A stretch of 64,000 nucleotides of DNA from Bacillus crepusculi (lineage in GTDB: Bacteria > Bacillota > Bacilli > Bacillales > Bacillaceae). The translations under genes and the position numbers were made by a program. Every line of letters begins with the position of its first letter. Positions within the stretch are counted from its first letter, which is position 1. The DNA is taken from contig NZ_JACXXE010000006.1 of assembly GCF_014764715.1 (NCBI RefSeq), positions 170,610 to 234,609 of the forward strand, in the 5' to 3' direction. This document shows, one piece after another, positions 1 to 9,164 of the stretch. A model generated the notes under the pieces. It was not told where the DNA came from. It saw only the letters and a program-made list of their open reading frames with translations, and searched no databases.

Positions 1-926
1 TAAATATATTGCATAGCATTGGTGAGACAGATTCTCTTATTGTAAAGGTCGTTGATATTTTTGACTTTAACGGAAGCTGGATCAACGGGCTGAGCCGTAT
101 TGTCGGTGGGAATCCGATTTTACTTGTCGGCAACAAAGTGGATATTTTACCGAAATCAGTGAAAAAAGATCGTCTTGTTCATTGGATGAAGCGGGAAGCA
201 AAAGAAAATGGACTAAACCCAATTGATGTTTTCTTAATCAGTGCAAGCAGAGGACAGGGCGTGCCTGAGGTGATGGAAGCAATCGACCATTACCGAGAGG
301 GAAGAAATGTCTATGTCGTCGGCTGTACGAATGTTGGGAAGTCAACATTTATCAATCGAATCATCAAAGAAGTTTCTGGCGAAGAGAATGTGATCACCAC
401 ATCCCAATATCCAGGAACAACACTTGATGCTATTGAAATTCCGCTTGATGACGGGTCTGCTTTGTTCGATACGCCAGGCATTATCAATCGTCATCAAATG
501 GCGCACTATGTGAGCAAAAATGACTTGAAGATCTTAACGCCGAAAAAAGAATTGAAACCGAGAACGTTCCAATTAAATGAAGCTCAAACGCTTTATTTTG
601 GCGGGCTTGCTCGATTTGATTATGTAAAAGGCGGCAGAACATCCTTTGTCTGCTATATGCCAAATGAGCTCAATATTCACCGGACTAAGCTGGAGAACGC
701 AGATGACCTATATGAAAAGCATGCAGGAGAGCTGCTTTCACCGCCCTCAAAAGAGGGAATGGAAGATTTTCCTCCGCTCGTTCCGCATACCTTTACCATT
801 GATCAGCCGAAAATGGACATCGTCTTTTCAGGTTTAGGCTGGGTGACAGCAAATGAAGCGGATAAACAAATAAAAGTCTATGCGCCAAAAGGTGTTCATG
901 TCTTTGTTAGACGTTCGTTAATTTAA
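1..926 (+). CDS. yqeH: YqeH, circularly permuted ribosome-assembly GTPase (5' end cut off)
   Basis: GTPase of the YqeH/YjeQ-like permuted group, needed for 30S subunit assembly in Bacillus. The frame is open from the window edge, so the start codon and the N-terminal zinc-finger part of the family lie upstream; about 308 residues are visible. Motifs come in the permuted order G4-G5-G1-G3: NKVD near visible residue 43, SAS near 79, GCTNVGKST near 105 and DTPG near 154. The C-terminal half matches the RNA-binding region of the family. It heads a run of ribosome, shikimate and NAD genes, and aroE follows after 21 bases. Identification is secure. Confidence 0.95.
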   Translation, partial: NILHSIGETDSLIVKVVDIFDFNGSWINGLSRIVGGNPILLVGNKVDILPKSVKKDRLVHWMKREAKENGLNPIDVFLISASRGQGVPEVMEAIDHYREGRNVYVVGCTNVGKSTFINRIIKEVSGEENVITTSQYPGTTLDAIEIPLDDGSALFDTPGIINRHQMAHYVSKNDLKILTPKKELKPRTFQLNEAQTLYFGGLARFDYVKGGRTSFVCYMPNELNIHRTKLENADDLYEKHAGELLSPPSKEGMEDFPPLVPHTFTIDQPKMDIVFSGLGWVTANEADKQIKVYAPKGVHVFVRRSLI

Positions 927-947
927 AAGTTCAAAGGGGGAGAGACC

Positions 948-1790
948 TTGAAACCTTTATACGGATTAATCGCAAACCCTGTTGGTCATTCAATGTCTCC
1001 GGATATTCATAATGCAGCATTAAAGGATGCTGGGATTGATGGACATTATCATGGCTTTCAAGTAGAAGAACACGACCTTGCGGATGCCATCAGCGGCATA
1101 AAAGCGTTAGGAATCAGCGGCTTTAACGTCACTGTTCCGCACAAGGTAGAGATCATGCAGTACCTTGACAAAATTGATGTGACAGCTGAACGTTTGGGAG
1201 CAGTGAATACGGTGCGGCTTGAAGGAGATCAACTCGTCGGGTACAACACAGATGGAGAGGGCTTTCTTCAGTCATTGCTTGAAGCCTTGGATCAGCCGTT
1301 ATCAGAGCTGTCCTTTCTTATGATCGGTGCTGGCGGAGCGGCAAGAGCGATTTATACGACAATTGCTGATTATGCACCAAAAAGCTTTGATATCACCAAT
1401 CGCACCATTGAAAAAGCTGAGGCTTTAATTCAAAGTGCGGATGGAAAAGTGACATCAAGTGCAATCGCATTAAATACAGCAGAAGGCCGGCTTGGAGATT
1501 ATGATGTCATCATCCATACGACCTCGATCGGCATGTATCCAAATGTTGAAGAAACCCCAATTTCTTTAACAAACGCAAAAAAAACAGCGGTCGTTTGTGA
1601 TATTGTGTATAATCCAATAGAAACAAAGCTGCTTAGTGAGGCAGATCGGTTAGGCTTGAAAACAGTAGATGGTGTTGGCATGTTTGTAGGTCAAGCGGCA
1701 AGAGCCTTTGAACTGTGGACAGGCATCACGCCTGACGCTGGAAAAATGAAGTCAATTGTGATAGAGAAATTAGGAGGAACACCATGTTAA
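948..1790 (+). CDS. aroE: Shikimate dehydrogenase
   Basis: Reduces 3-dehydroshikimate to shikimate with NADPH, the fourth step of chorismate synthesis, in the cytosol. It is 280 residues, the usual size. The N-terminal substrate domain has SMS at 15-17 and the catalytic lysine in NVTVPHK (Lys66), followed by NTDG near residue 100. A Rossmann GAGGAARA motif starts near residue 128. The start is TTG at 948, placed about 7 bases after AAAGGGGGA. Its last codons overlap the ATG of yqeI by 7 bases, suggesting translational coupling. B. subtilis calls the same gene aroD. Confidence 0.96.
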   Translation: MKPLYGLIANPVGHSMSPDIHNAALKDAGIDGHYHGFQVEEHDLADAISGIKALGISGFNVTVPHKVEIMQYLDKIDVTAERLGAVNTVRLEGDQLVGYNTDGEGFLQSLLEALDQPLSELSFLMIGAGGAARAIYTTIADYAPKSFDITNRTIEKAEALIQSADGKVTSSAIALNTAEGRLGDYDVIIHTTSIGMYPNVEETPISLTNAKKTAVVCDIVYNPIETKLLSEADRLGLKTVDGVGMFVGQAARAFELWTGITPDAGKMKSIVIEKLGGTPC

Positions 1791-2074
1791 AAGGTAAGCA
1801 AAAACGTTTTTTACGTGCACAAGCACATCATTTATCACCCATTTTTCAAGTTGGAAAAGGCGGGGTAAATGACAATATGGTCAAGCAAATTTCCGAGGCG
1901 CTTGAAGCAAGAGAACTGTTAAAAGTCAGCATATTGCAAAACTGCGATGAGGACAAAACAGAGGTTGCGAAAGCACTTGTAAAGGGTGCAAAAGCGGAAC
2001 TCGTTCAAACGATCGGAAATGTGATTGTCCTTTATAAAGAATCTAAGGAAAATAAACAAATTAAGCTGCCGTAA
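1784..2074 (+). CDS. yqeI: YhbY/CRM-family RNA-binding protein
   Basis: Small basic protein of 96 residues made almost wholly of one CRM (YhbY) fold, an RNA-binding domain found on pre-50S particles in other bacteria. The GKGG loop near residue 25, the YhbY counterpart of the KH-type GxxG loop, is present, and the C terminus is lysine rich. The ATG overlaps the end of aroE and follows AGGAGG directly upstream. The position between yqeH and rsfS, both ribosome factors, fits a ribosome-assembly role, but the exact substrate is not established from sequence. Confidence 0.93.
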   Translation: MLKGKQKRFLRAQAHHLSPIFQVGKGGVNDNMVKQISEALEARELLKVSILQNCDEDKTEVAKALVKGAKAELVQTIGNVIVLYKESKENKQIKLP

Positions 2075-2087
2075 AGGTGGATGTGAT

Positions 2088-2657
2088 ATGAAAAAAATAG
2101 GGTTGTTCGGCGGTACGTTTGATCCCCTGCATAATGGACATTTACTGATGGCGAATGAGGTGCGTTTTCAAGTGGGGCTTGATGAAATTTGGTTTATCCC
2201 AAATCACAAGCCTCCTCATAAAACAGGCGGGAAACGAGCAGATAGTCATCACCGGGTGAAAATGGTAGAAGAGGCGATTCAGTCTAATCCGCATTTTCAG
2301 CTAGAGCTCATTGAAATGGAGCGAGAGGGTCCATCTTATACAGTAGATACAGTGGAGCTGTTAAAGAAGCGCCATCCTGAAGATGAGTTCTTTTTTATGA
2401 TTGGAGCGGACATGGTCGAGTATTTGCCAAAATGGCACCGGATTGATGATTTGCTTCAGATGATCACCTTTATTGGGATGAAACGACCAGGTTACGTTGG
2501 AAGCACGACATATCCTCTTTTATTTGCAGATGTTCCAGCTTTTGATGTATCATCGACAATGATTAGGCAGCGAATAGAGCAGGGAAAACCTGTCGATTAT
2601 TTGATTCCGAAAGCTGTTGAGCGTTATATAAAGGAGCATCATTTATATGAATCGTGA
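2088..2657 (+). CDS. nadD: Nicotinate-nucleotide adenylyltransferase
   Basis: Transfers AMP from ATP to nicotinate mononucleotide, giving deamido-NAD, a step shared by de novo and salvage NAD synthesis. The nucleotidyltransferase signature GGTFDPxHxGH is at residues 8-18 and the second motif SSTMIR is near 160. I chose the ATG at 2088 (189 residues, the normal length) because AAAGGTGG sits 7 bases before it and the protein then begins MKKIGLFGG. The frame stays open upstream to 2025, but that part lies inside yqeI. The end overlaps yqeK by 11 bases. Confidence 0.96.
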   Translation: MKKIGLFGGTFDPLHNGHLLMANEVRFQVGLDEIWFIPNHKPPHKTGGKRADSHHRVKMVEEAIQSNPHFQLELIEMEREGPSYTVDTVELLKKRHPEDEFFFMIGADMVEYLPKWHRIDDLLQMITFIGMKRPGYVGSTTYPLLFADVPAFDVSSTMIRQRIEQGKPVDYLIPKAVERYIKEHHLYES

Positions 2658-3210
2658 AGAAGCATTGAACTGTGTCAAAGAGCAGTTAACAGAGCATAGA
2701 TATACTCATACACTTGGGGTTATGAATACGGCCATTTCATTAGCGGAACGGTTCGGTGCAGATGTGAAAAAAGCAGAGATCGCCGCTATTTTTCATGATT
2801 ATGCCAAATTTAGACCAAAGGAAGAAATGAAGGGGATTATCGAGCAAGAACAGATGAACCCGCTATTGCTTGAATATTCACCCGAGCTTTGGCATGCCCC
2901 AGTTGGTGCCTATTTGGTCAAAAAGGAAGCTGGAATTGACGATCAAGACATTTTAACTGCCATTGAATTTCATACATCCGGCAGACCAGACATGACATTA
3001 CTTGAAAAAGTCATTTATGTCGCTGATTATATCGAACCAGGACGTCATTTCCCTGGTGTCGAAGAAGTAAGGGAGTTAGCAGAGCAAGATTTGGACCATG
3101 CATTGATTCAATCGTTAAAAAACACCATCAGCTTTTTAATGAAAAAGAATCAGCCAGTCTTTCCAGATACACTTGCTACTTACAACTCGCTTGTGCATAA
3201 GAACAACTAA
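2647..3210 (+). CDS. yqeK: YqeK, HD-domain diadenosine tetraphosphate hydrolase family
   Basis: HD-superfamily metal-dependent phosphohydrolase of 187 residues. The first histidine lies in EHRYTHT near residue 17, the HD pair in AIFHDYAK at 50-51, and later metal ligands around EFHTSG near 107. Members of this family have been shown to split Ap4A symmetrically into two ADP; that activity is taken from the family, not visible here. Tight packing between nadD and rsfS, with an 11-base overlap at the 5' side, is conserved in Bacillus. HD proteins are diverse, so the substrate call is less sure than the family. Confidence 0.92.
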   Translation: MNREEALNCVKEQLTEHRYTHTLGVMNTAISLAERFGADVKKAEIAAIFHDYAKFRPKEEMKGIIEQEQMNPLLLEYSPELWHAPVGAYLVKKEAGIDDQDILTAIEFHTSGRPDMTLLEKVIYVADYIEPGRHFPGVEEVRELAEQDLDHALIQSLKNTISFLMKKNQPVFPDTLATYNSLVHKNN

Positions 3211-3223
3211 GGAGGAATTTTGG

Positions 3224-3580
3224 ATGGATTCATCATCAATTTTAACCATCGCAGCAGGAGCGTGCGATGATAAGCGGGCTGAGGATATTATTGCCCTTAA
3301 TATGCAAGGAGTCTCACTTGTAGCAGATTATTTTCTCATTTGTCACGGGAATTCTGACAAACAAGTGCAGGCCATTGCAAGAGAAGTGAAACATCTTGCA
3401 GAGGAAAGTGGAATCGAAGTGAAGAAGATGGAAGGCTTTGATGAGGCAAGATGGGTATTGATTGATTTAGGTGATGTCATTGCCCATGTGTTCCATAAAG
3501 AAGAAAGAGGATACTATAACCTAGAGAAGTTATGGGGAGATGCGCCGAGAGAAACGCTTTCACTTGGCATTAACTCATGA
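3224..3580 (+). CDS. rsfS: Ribosomal silencing factor RsfS (Iojap family)
   Basis: Binds ribosomal protein L14 on the free 50S subunit and blocks joining with 30S, lowering translation when nutrients run out. It is 118 residues, the family length. The core DYFLICHGNS, the R-W-x-LIDLGD segment near residue 83 and the following HVFHKEERGYYNLEKLW are typical. The start at 3224 is supported by AAGGAGG about 7 bases upstream; the open frame extends back to 3173 only as read-through inside yqeK. The stop overlaps the yqeM ATG in an ATGA junction. Confidence 0.96.
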   Translation: MDSSSILTIAAGACDDKRAEDIIALNMQGVSLVADYFLICHGNSDKQVQAIAREVKHLAEESGIEVKKMEGFDEARWVLIDLGDVIAHVFHKEERGYYNLEKLWGDAPRETLSLGINS

Positions 3581-4320
3581 TTTATCAAGGGTTTGCAGGT
3601 GTGTATGACGAGCTCATGACACATGCCCCTTATGATGAATGGGTTCAGTGGATCCAGCAGTACACCAAGCCAAAGGCTACAATCATTGATGTAGGCTGTG
3701 GAACTGGGGAGATTTCTCTTCGGTTAGCTGAAAAGGGTCACAACGTCACAGGGATTGATCTAAGTGAAGAGATGCTGGCCTTCGCGCAGCAAAAAGCGCA
3801 AGCTCACAAACAGTCCATTCAATTTTTACATCAAGATATGAGAGAGCTTACAGGTTTTGACCAAGCCTTTCAAGCAGCCGTTATTTGCTGTGATTCCTTA
3901 AACTACTTAAAAAACGAAAATGACGTCAAAAAAACCTTTAAAAACATGTTTCAGCTTTTAGAGGCAGAAGGGGTTTTACTCTTTGATGTTCATACGCCTT
4001 ATAAAATGGAAGAGGTATTCCCAGGCTCTACTTATGCAGATCAAGATGAAGAGATCAGCTACATTTGGCAGAGCGATAAAGGGGATGATATGTATTCGGT
4101 CATTCATGATTTAAGCTTTTTTGTAAAGGACGGAGATGTGTATCAGCGTTATGATGAGACACATGAACAGCGTACATTTCCATTTGAGACATATGCAGCG
4201 TTTCTTGAATCCGCTGGCTTCGAAAAGATTGAAGTGACGGCTGATTTTACAAATAAAGCTCCCGGGGAATTTGCCGAAAGATATTTTATCTCAGCCAAGA
4301 AACCAAAAACCATCGTTTAA
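3577..4320 (+). CDS. yqeM: SAM-dependent class I methyltransferase YqeM
   Basis: Cytosolic class I methyltransferase of 247 residues and unknown substrate. The SAM-binding glycine loop DVGCGTGEIS lies near residues 39-48, the acidic residue after strand 2 in GIDLSEEML near 60, and a CCDSLNYL motif near 107. The start overlaps the rsfS stop (ATGA), so it is probably translated by coupling. It ends the yqeH cluster: a strong terminator overlaps its last codons. The gene is conserved at this place in Bacillus, but no function can be read from the sequence. Confidence 0.9.
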   Translation: MIYQGFAGVYDELMTHAPYDEWVQWIQQYTKPKATIIDVGCGTGEISLRLAEKGHNVTGIDLSEEMLAFAQQKAQAHKQSIQFLHQDMRELTGFDQAFQAAVICCDSLNYLKNENDVKKTFKNMFQLLEAEGVLLFDVHTPYKMEEVFPGSTYADQDEEISYIWQSDKGDDMYSVIHDLSFFVKDGDVYQRYDETHEQRTFPFETYAAFLESAGFEKIEVTADFTNKAPGEFAERYFISAKKPKTIV

Positions 4321-4337
4321 TGGAACGATGGTTTTTT
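4305..4337 (+). terminator. Rho-independent terminator of the yqeH-yqeM cluster
   Basis: An 11-base stem (AAACCATCGTT with AACGATGGTTT) and a 6-base loop are followed by T residues. The 5' arm lies within the last codons of yqeM. A-residues on the other side mean it could also stop transcription arriving from comER on the minus strand. Confidence 0.88.
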
Positions 4338-4368
4338 AAAACCCTTTTTTCGCTTATTGCAAAGAGCA

Positions 4369-5217
4369 TTAATTTCTGCGATCATCAGTAAACACACTTG
4401 GCGGGTATTGATGCGCAACCGCTTCAAGATCCTCATTGAACTTTTCATGGGTGTTCTGAAAAAGGCGGTGGAACATATCTTGAACACCTGCTTCAAGAGC
4501 TTTAATGCCTTCACCAGTGACGCCGCCTTTCACACACACTTTCTCTTGCAGTGTAGGAAGGGTATAGACTCTTTTTTCAATCAAACGGCCAAGACCTACA
4601 AGCATATCCTCTGATAAGGTGGTGGCTTCTTCTTTTGAAATGTCGGTTTCTTCAACGGCTGCTTCAATCATTTTCTGAACGAGAAAGCTAATAAAAGCAG
4701 GTCCGCAGCTGACAATATCTGACGCCGCTCTTGTAATGGAATGATGGATCTCGATTGGTGTTGAGATGCGCGAAGCTAGCTGTCTTAACGCTGTTTTTGT
4801 CGCAACATTGCATGATGAACCGAAAGTTAAAAGGGATGCGCCTGATAAAGCGCGGTTTGTAATGCTTGGGATGAGTCTAGCTGTTTGACAAGGAACGAGA
4901 TCCTGAAGCTGTTCAGGATGAACTGGACTTGTGATGATGACAATCGTTTGCTGCTCTGTTAAAAGAGGGCTTAGCTCTTTTAATAGTGGATAAATATCAA
5001 GTGGTTTCACACAAACAAAGATGAAATCTTTATTTGTGACAGCCCCTGAAAGCTGTTTTGTTACCTCAAGCTCTGGATGGTTCTTTTTTATATTGAACGC
5101 TTTTTCAATGGTTCGGTTTGTGATGGTGATGGATGAGGGATTGACTGCCTTTGATTCAATAAATGCCTCAGTAAGTATGGTACCCATGTTTCCTGTACCG
5201 ATTAACCCTATATTCAA
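4369..5217 (-). CDS. comER: ComER, pyrroline-5-carboxylate reductase-like protein
   Basis: Member of the P5C-reductase family, 282 residues, divergent from the comE competence operon. The N-terminal Rossmann motif GLIGTGNMG is at residues 4-12. The proline-reductase-type C-terminal region follows, with GCSPA-like CGPAF near residue 160 and GGVTGEGI near 237. I placed the start at TTG 5217 because AAGGAGGG lies 7 bases before it and the mature Rossmann strand then begins at once; the longer open frame to 5307 has no ribosome site and runs across the promoter region. In B. subtilis this gene is linked to competence and sporulation by location; its reaction is unproven. Confidence 0.93.
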   Translation of the reverse strand: MNIGLIGTGNMGTILTEAFIESKAVNPSSITITNRTIEKAFNIKKNHPELEVTKQLSGAVTNKDFIFVCVKPLDIYPLLKELSPLLTEQQTIVIITSPVHPEQLQDLVPCQTARLIPSITNRALSGASLLTFGSSCNVATKTALRQLASRISTPIEIHHSITRAASDIVSCGPAFISFLVQKMIEAAVEETDISKEEATTLSEDMLVGLGRLIEKRVYTLPTLQEKVCVKGGVTGEGIKALEAGVQDMFHRLFQNTHEKFNEDLEAVAHQYPPSVFTDDRRN

Positions 5218-5307
5218 ACGTTCTCCCTCCTTAGACGTATAGGATCTGTTATCTTCTAAACAGTATGTTGAGCAGTAGAAAAATATGATTGAAAGAAGCG
5301 TGAGCAA

Positions 5308-5937
5308 GTGAAGCGACTCATTCCATTGAAAAAATACAGTCTTTATATTGCTATCGGGATCATGATTGTGATCACCATCAGTTTCTTCTTTTTAGCAGGT
5401 AAAGGGGGGAAAAATGCAGAGCCGGGTGTATTGAAGGAAAATATAGAAAGCCCAGTCACATTGGAAGAAAAAGAAGAGGGGGCAGAAAGTGAACCCTCAT
5501 CCATTGTTGTAGAGGTCAAAGGAGCTGTAAGGAAGCCGGGTGTTTATACGTTTCGATCAGAGGACCGGGTGGAGGAAGCAATTAAAAGAGCAGGGGGCTT
5601 TACAAAAAAAGCGGATACGTATGAGATCAATCAAGCGGCCAAATTAGAGGATAGTATGATGATTTATGTCAGGAAGCAGGGAGAAACGGAGAGGCAGACG
5701 CAATCAACAGCAGCTGTCGCGTCATCCCGGAATGAAAAGAGTCAAAGTGTCAATGTCAATCAAGCTGATGCAGCAGAATTGCAGACAATTAACGGAATCG
5801 GACCAGCCAAAGCAGAAGCCATCATTGCCTATAGAGAGGAACATGGAGATTTTCAACAAATTGAAGATTTGCGGAACATTTCGGGCTTTGGAGAAAAGAC
5901 AGTTGAACGGCTGAAAAGTCAATTGACCGTGAAGTAG
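5308..5937 (+). CDS. comEA: ComEA, membrane-anchored DNA receptor for transformation
   Basis: Binds double-stranded DNA at the cell surface and hands it to the ComEC channel during competence. It is 209 residues: a short basic N terminus, a membrane anchor at about 10-32, an acidic linker, a SLBB domain at about 66-117 with VEVKGAVRKPGVY, and a C-terminal helix-hairpin-helix pair with QTINGIGPAKAEAI and ISGFGEKTVERL. The GTG start at 5308 is the first possible start after an in-frame stop at 5290; its ribosome site is weak. No clear pair of ComK boxes is visible in the 90 bases shared with comER. Confidence 0.95.
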   Translation: MKRLIPLKKYSLYIAIGIMIVITISFFFLAGKGGKNAEPGVLKENIESPVTLEEKEEGAESEPSSIVVEVKGAVRKPGVYTFRSEDRVEEAIKRAGGFTKKADTYEINQAAKLEDSMMIYVRKQGETERQTQSTAAVASSRNEKSQSVNVNQADAAELQTINGIGPAKAEAIIAYREEHGDFQQIEDLRNISGFGEKTVERLKSQLTVK

Positions 5938-6001
5938 AATTGACGGTATAGAAGAAACGCATGTACACTTAATAACAACATCATTCTGGAGGGATCAACT
6001 C

Positions 6002-6571
6002 GTGGAAAGAATTTCATGGAATCAATATTTTATGGCACAAAGCCATTTGCTTGCCTTGCGAAGCACCTGTGAGCGGCTAGCTGTTGGGGCGACCATCGTA
6101 AGAGACAAGCGCATCATTGCAGGAGGATACAATGGCTCCATTGCTGGTGATGTCCATTGTGCAGATGTAGGATGCTATGTCATTGATCATCACTGTGTAC
6201 GCACCATCCATGCGGAAATGAACGCCATTTTACAATGTGCCAAATTCGGCGCACCGACGGCTGATGCTGAAATATATGTCACGCATTTTCCTTGTTTGCA
6301 GTGCTGTAAAGCCATTATTCAAGCGGGCATTCGAACAGTGTATTATGCAAAGGATTATAAAAATCATCCATATGCTATCGATTTATTTGAGCAGGCCGGC
6401 GTTCAAACGGAACAGGTCGAGCTAGATGAAATGATCATTGACTTAAAAAATCAAGAAAAATTAGCCTTTGTTGCAGATTTAATCGGCAAGCTGAGTGAAT
6501 CAGGACTTAGCGAAACAGAAATACGAGACATGCATGAAAAGGCGAATCAATTATTTACTTCCTATGTTTAA
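6002..6571 (+). CDS. comEB: ComEB, dCMP deaminase-family protein
   Basis: Zinc-dependent deoxycytidylate deaminase family, 189 residues, forming dUMP from dCMP. Zinc and catalytic residues are in HAEMNAIL (near residue 70) and PCLQCCKA (near 99). GTG start at 6002, with GGAGGG 6 bases upstream. It is the second gene of the comE operon. In B. subtilis it is not needed for DNA binding itself but contributes to polar placement of the uptake machinery. Its last 8 bases overlap the preferred comEC start. Confidence 0.94.
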   Translation: MERISWNQYFMAQSHLLALRSTCERLAVGATIVRDKRIIAGGYNGSIAGDVHCADVGCYVIDHHCVRTIHAEMNAILQCAKFGAPTADAEIYVTHFPCLQCCKAIIQAGIRTVYYAKDYKNHPYAIDLFEQAGVQTEQVELDEMIIDLKNQEKLAFVADLIGKLSESGLSETEIRDMHEKANQLFTSYV

Positions 6572-8891
6572 CTATTTGCCGTTCGGGGCGATTTCAGCAG
6601 CAGTCGGAATTGCCCTGGCCGCATTTCATCTTCATATGTATTTCCTTCTCTTTCTTCTCATGATATTACTTCTTAGCCTACTGAAAAAAACACCCCAGCT
6701 CTTTCTGATGGTTAGCTTGTGCGGAACTGTCTATACACTCATCTTTATGGTTCATCAGTCTCTTGAGGCGGATCATGTGATAAAAGAAAAACCATTTTCT
6801 GGTTCAGTTGTGATTGAAAGTATTCCGAAAATAGATGGCAATCGTTTTTCAGCGACCGTGTCAGCAGAGAAGGATCGGCTGGCGGCTTTTTATACAATTC
6901 AAACTGAGCATGAAAAAGTAGCGCTGAAAGATATAGAGCCAGGTATGAGCTGCCATTTGGCAGGTGATGTTCGACTACCTAAACACGCAACCGTTCCTAA
7001 CGGGTTTCAATACGATCAATTTCTAAAAACAAAAGGAATTGATGCTATTTTCTTACCGCAGTCGATCAAAAACTGTACAAAAAAAGACAGTTCTTCCTAT
7101 TTCCTTCAAGCGATGAGGCAAAAGGGCTTAAAATTCATAGAAGATCATGTGCCAAAAAACTCTGCTGGAATTGTACAAGCACTCATTTTTGGAGATCGTG
7201 AATTGATTGATCCTGAAACGTTAAGAGATTATCAAATGCTCGGCATTATTCATTTACTAGCGATTTCAGGACTGCATGTGCAAACGCTTCTTGCTTGTTT
7301 ATTTTGGTGTCTGCTTCGTGCCGGCGTGACAAGAGAGACTGCACGTATTCTTTTATTATGCTTTCTACCGATTTATGCTTGTTTAACAGGTGCTGCACCA
7401 TCTGTTTTAAGAGCTTGTCTCATGGCAGGAATCTATTTAGTGATGACTAGCCTGCCAAAAGAAATGAAACAGCCTTCAGTGGTGGTATTAAGCGCGACGT
7501 TTTTGCTCTTATTAGCGATTCATCCCCTTTATTTATTTGATATCGGCTTTCAGCTTTCATTTGTGGTGACGATTTTTATTTTGTTATCGGTTAGGATCTT
7601 ATCAAAAGCGAAAAGTGCAGTGATGCAATTATTCCTTATTTCCTTTGTTGCGCAGCTTGCCTCGCTTCCTGTTCTTTTATATCATTTTCAGCAATTTTCT
7701 TTGCTAAGCGTCCCTTTGAATATGATATTTGTCCCTTTTTATACAACCGTTGTCATGCCTTTCTCTTTACTCTTTTTTCTTTTATCTATGGTTTACCTCC
7801 CGCTTGGTCAAACATTATTTCAACTGCTTGATTCAGTGATTCAGCTGAGTCATCAGTTGTCAGCACATATGGCTGTTTATGATGGATTTAACCTCATTTT
7901 TATGAAATCTACTTGGTGGCATGTTCTTCTTGAAGTGAGTGCCGTTATTTTTTTGTTATATATGCTGGAGTGCAAAACCTCCGTGAAATCTTATGCTGTA
8001 GCGATTCTTTTTCTCGCTTGTGTGCTGAGTGTACACTATGTTACGCCGAATTTTTTTCAAAAAGGTGAGGTCACGATGCTGGATGTAGGGCAGGGGGATA
8101 GTTTGTTTATTCAATTGCCCTATCGCAAGGGGCATTTATTAGTAGATACAGGAGGCAGACTATCCTTCGAAGAAGAGCCGTGGAAAAAAAGACGTAAAGT
8201 GTCTACAATTGGTGATCAAACGCTCATACCGTTTCTGCATTCTAAAGGAATAGCAAAACTTGATGTCCTCATCCTCACACATGCGGATCAAGACCACATG
8301 GGAGAAGCGGTTCGTTTAATCAAGCGGAATAAAGTGAAGCGGCTGGCCGTGCCAAAAGGCTTTGCCCGAAGCCCAGAGGATGCACAGCTATTAAAAGAAG
8401 CAGCTGATCAAGGGATACATGTTGATGAATTAGAGAGAGGAGATAAGCTTCAGGTGGGAGGGCAAGAATTTGAGGTTCTTCATCCGGCGCGAGGCCGGGT
8501 AACAAGTAAGAATAATGATTCACTTGTGCTTACCTTTACTCTTGGCGGGAAGCGTTTTATCTTCACAGGAGACCTTGAACAAGAAGGTGAGCGAGACATC
8601 ATAGAAGCGTATCCTCATCTTCGTGCGGATGTATTGAAGGTTGGACATCACGGCAGTAAAGGATCAACAAGTGAGGAATGGCTTCAGCATCTACGGCCGT
8701 CGTATGCATTGATTTCATCAGGTGAAGGAAATCGTTATCAGCACCCTCATCAAGAAGTTTTAAAAAAATTAAAGGACCAGCAAACGCTGGTGTACCGTAC
8801 CGATATCCACGGGAGTGTGAGCTATGAATTTCTCGAAGAGGCTGGAACGTTTTACGCTCATCCTCCATATGATATCTTACAAAATCAATAA
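6564..8891 (+). CDS. comEC: ComEC, DNA uptake channel with metallo-beta-lactamase-like domain
   Basis: Polytopic membrane channel that carries single-stranded DNA into the cytosol. Order: N-terminal membrane helices, an extracellular OB-type region (about 70-190), a helix-rich competence domain with LLAISGLHVQ near 230, and a C-terminal metallo-beta-lactamase-like domain with LDVGQGDS and HADQDHMGEA near residue 573, a plausible nuclease site. The ATG at 6564 gives 775 residues, the usual size, and overlaps comEB by 8 bases. Alternatives are ATG 6534 or GTG 6495 further inside comEB; none has a good ribosome site, so the start is uncertain by up to 23 residues. Confidence 0.94.
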   Translation: MFNYLPFGAISAAVGIALAAFHLHMYFLLFLLMILLLSLLKKTPQLFLMVSLCGTVYTLIFMVHQSLEADHVIKEKPFSGSVVIESIPKIDGNRFSATVSAEKDRLAAFYTIQTEHEKVALKDIEPGMSCHLAGDVRLPKHATVPNGFQYDQFLKTKGIDAIFLPQSIKNCTKKDSSSYFLQAMRQKGLKFIEDHVPKNSAGIVQALIFGDRELIDPETLRDYQMLGIIHLLAISGLHVQTLLACLFWCLLRAGVTRETARILLLCFLPIYACLTGAAPSVLRACLMAGIYLVMTSLPKEMKQPSVVVLSATFLLLLAIHPLYLFDIGFQLSFVVTIFILLSVRILSKAKSAVMQLFLISFVAQLASLPVLLYHFQQFSLLSVPLNMIFVPFYTTVVMPFSLLFFLLSMVYLPLGQTLFQLLDSVIQLSHQLSAHMAVYDGFNLIFMKSTWWHVLLEVSAVIFLLYMLECKTSVKSYAVAILFLACVLSVHYVTPNFFQKGEVTMLDVGQGDSLFIQLPYRKGHLLVDTGGRLSFEEEPWKKRRKVSTIGDQTLIPFLHSKGIAKLDVLILTHADQDHMGEAVRLIKRNKVKRLAVPKGFARSPEDAQLLKEAADQGIHVDELERGDKLQVGGQEFEVLHPARGRVTSKNNDSLVLTFTLGGKRFIFTGDLEQEGERDIIEAYPHLRADVLKVGHHGSKGSTSEEWLQHLRPSYALISSGEGNRYQHPHQEVLKKLKDQQTLVYRTDIHGSVSYEFLEEAGTFYAHPPYDILQNQ

Positions 8892-8912
8892 AAAAACTGC
8901 CAAAACGGCAGT
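8890..8912 (-). terminator. Terminator of yqzM (minus strand)
   Basis: ACTGCC and GGCAGT pair around a 5-base loop. The run of T needed for intrinsic termination is on the minus strand (A-run at 8889-8895 on plus), so it serves yqzM. It abuts the comEC stop and may also limit comEC read-through weakly. Confidence 0.8.
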
Positions 8913-8930
8913 CATCGTACATTCATGAAG

Positions 8931-9065
8931 TTAAGATCCAACGAGGTGTATAATTGTTGCCAAAATAAACATTGAGGCGAAAAATCCGAATGTGACGATA
9001 AAACCAACGGCTGAGTCGGTCACATCATTCCGCTTGCTTTGAACATTTTTTTCAAATTCATTCAT
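8931..9065 (-). CDS. yqzM: YqzM, 44-residue membrane peptide
   Basis: Small protein of 44 codons: MNEFEKNVQSKRNDVTDS followed by one hydrophobic helix (about residues 19-40). A second in-frame ATG lies two codons upstream, but it touches the AGGAGGG ribosome site. The start at 9065 has 7-base spacing and gives the 44-residue length I know for B. subtilis YqzM. It sits between comEC and holA on the opposite strand with its own terminator. The function is unknown. Confidence 0.88.
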   Translation of the reverse strand: MNEFEKNVQSKRNDVTDSAVGFIVTFGFFASMFILATIIHLVGS

Positions 9066-9164
9066 TTTCATCCCTCCTGGCTAATTTTAGTATACTTGAA
9101 CTCTTTTGGAATTGCTATAAGGTAAAGTAACCGTTTTCCTTTTTCATGATCATTTTATGAATAT

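Noticed and set aside
4357..4614. Plus-strand frame of 85 codons opposite comER
   Set aside because: Antisense to a well-conserved coding region and lacking a ribosome site.
5218..5307. ComK box in front of comEA
   Set aside because: Searched for paired AAAA-N5-TTTT dyads in the comER-comEA gap; only a partial AAAA motif near 5279 is present, not enough to call a site.
8599..8922. Minus-strand frame opposite the comEC end
   Set aside because: It runs through the yqzM terminator and the comEC metallo-beta-lactamase domain; a shadow frame.
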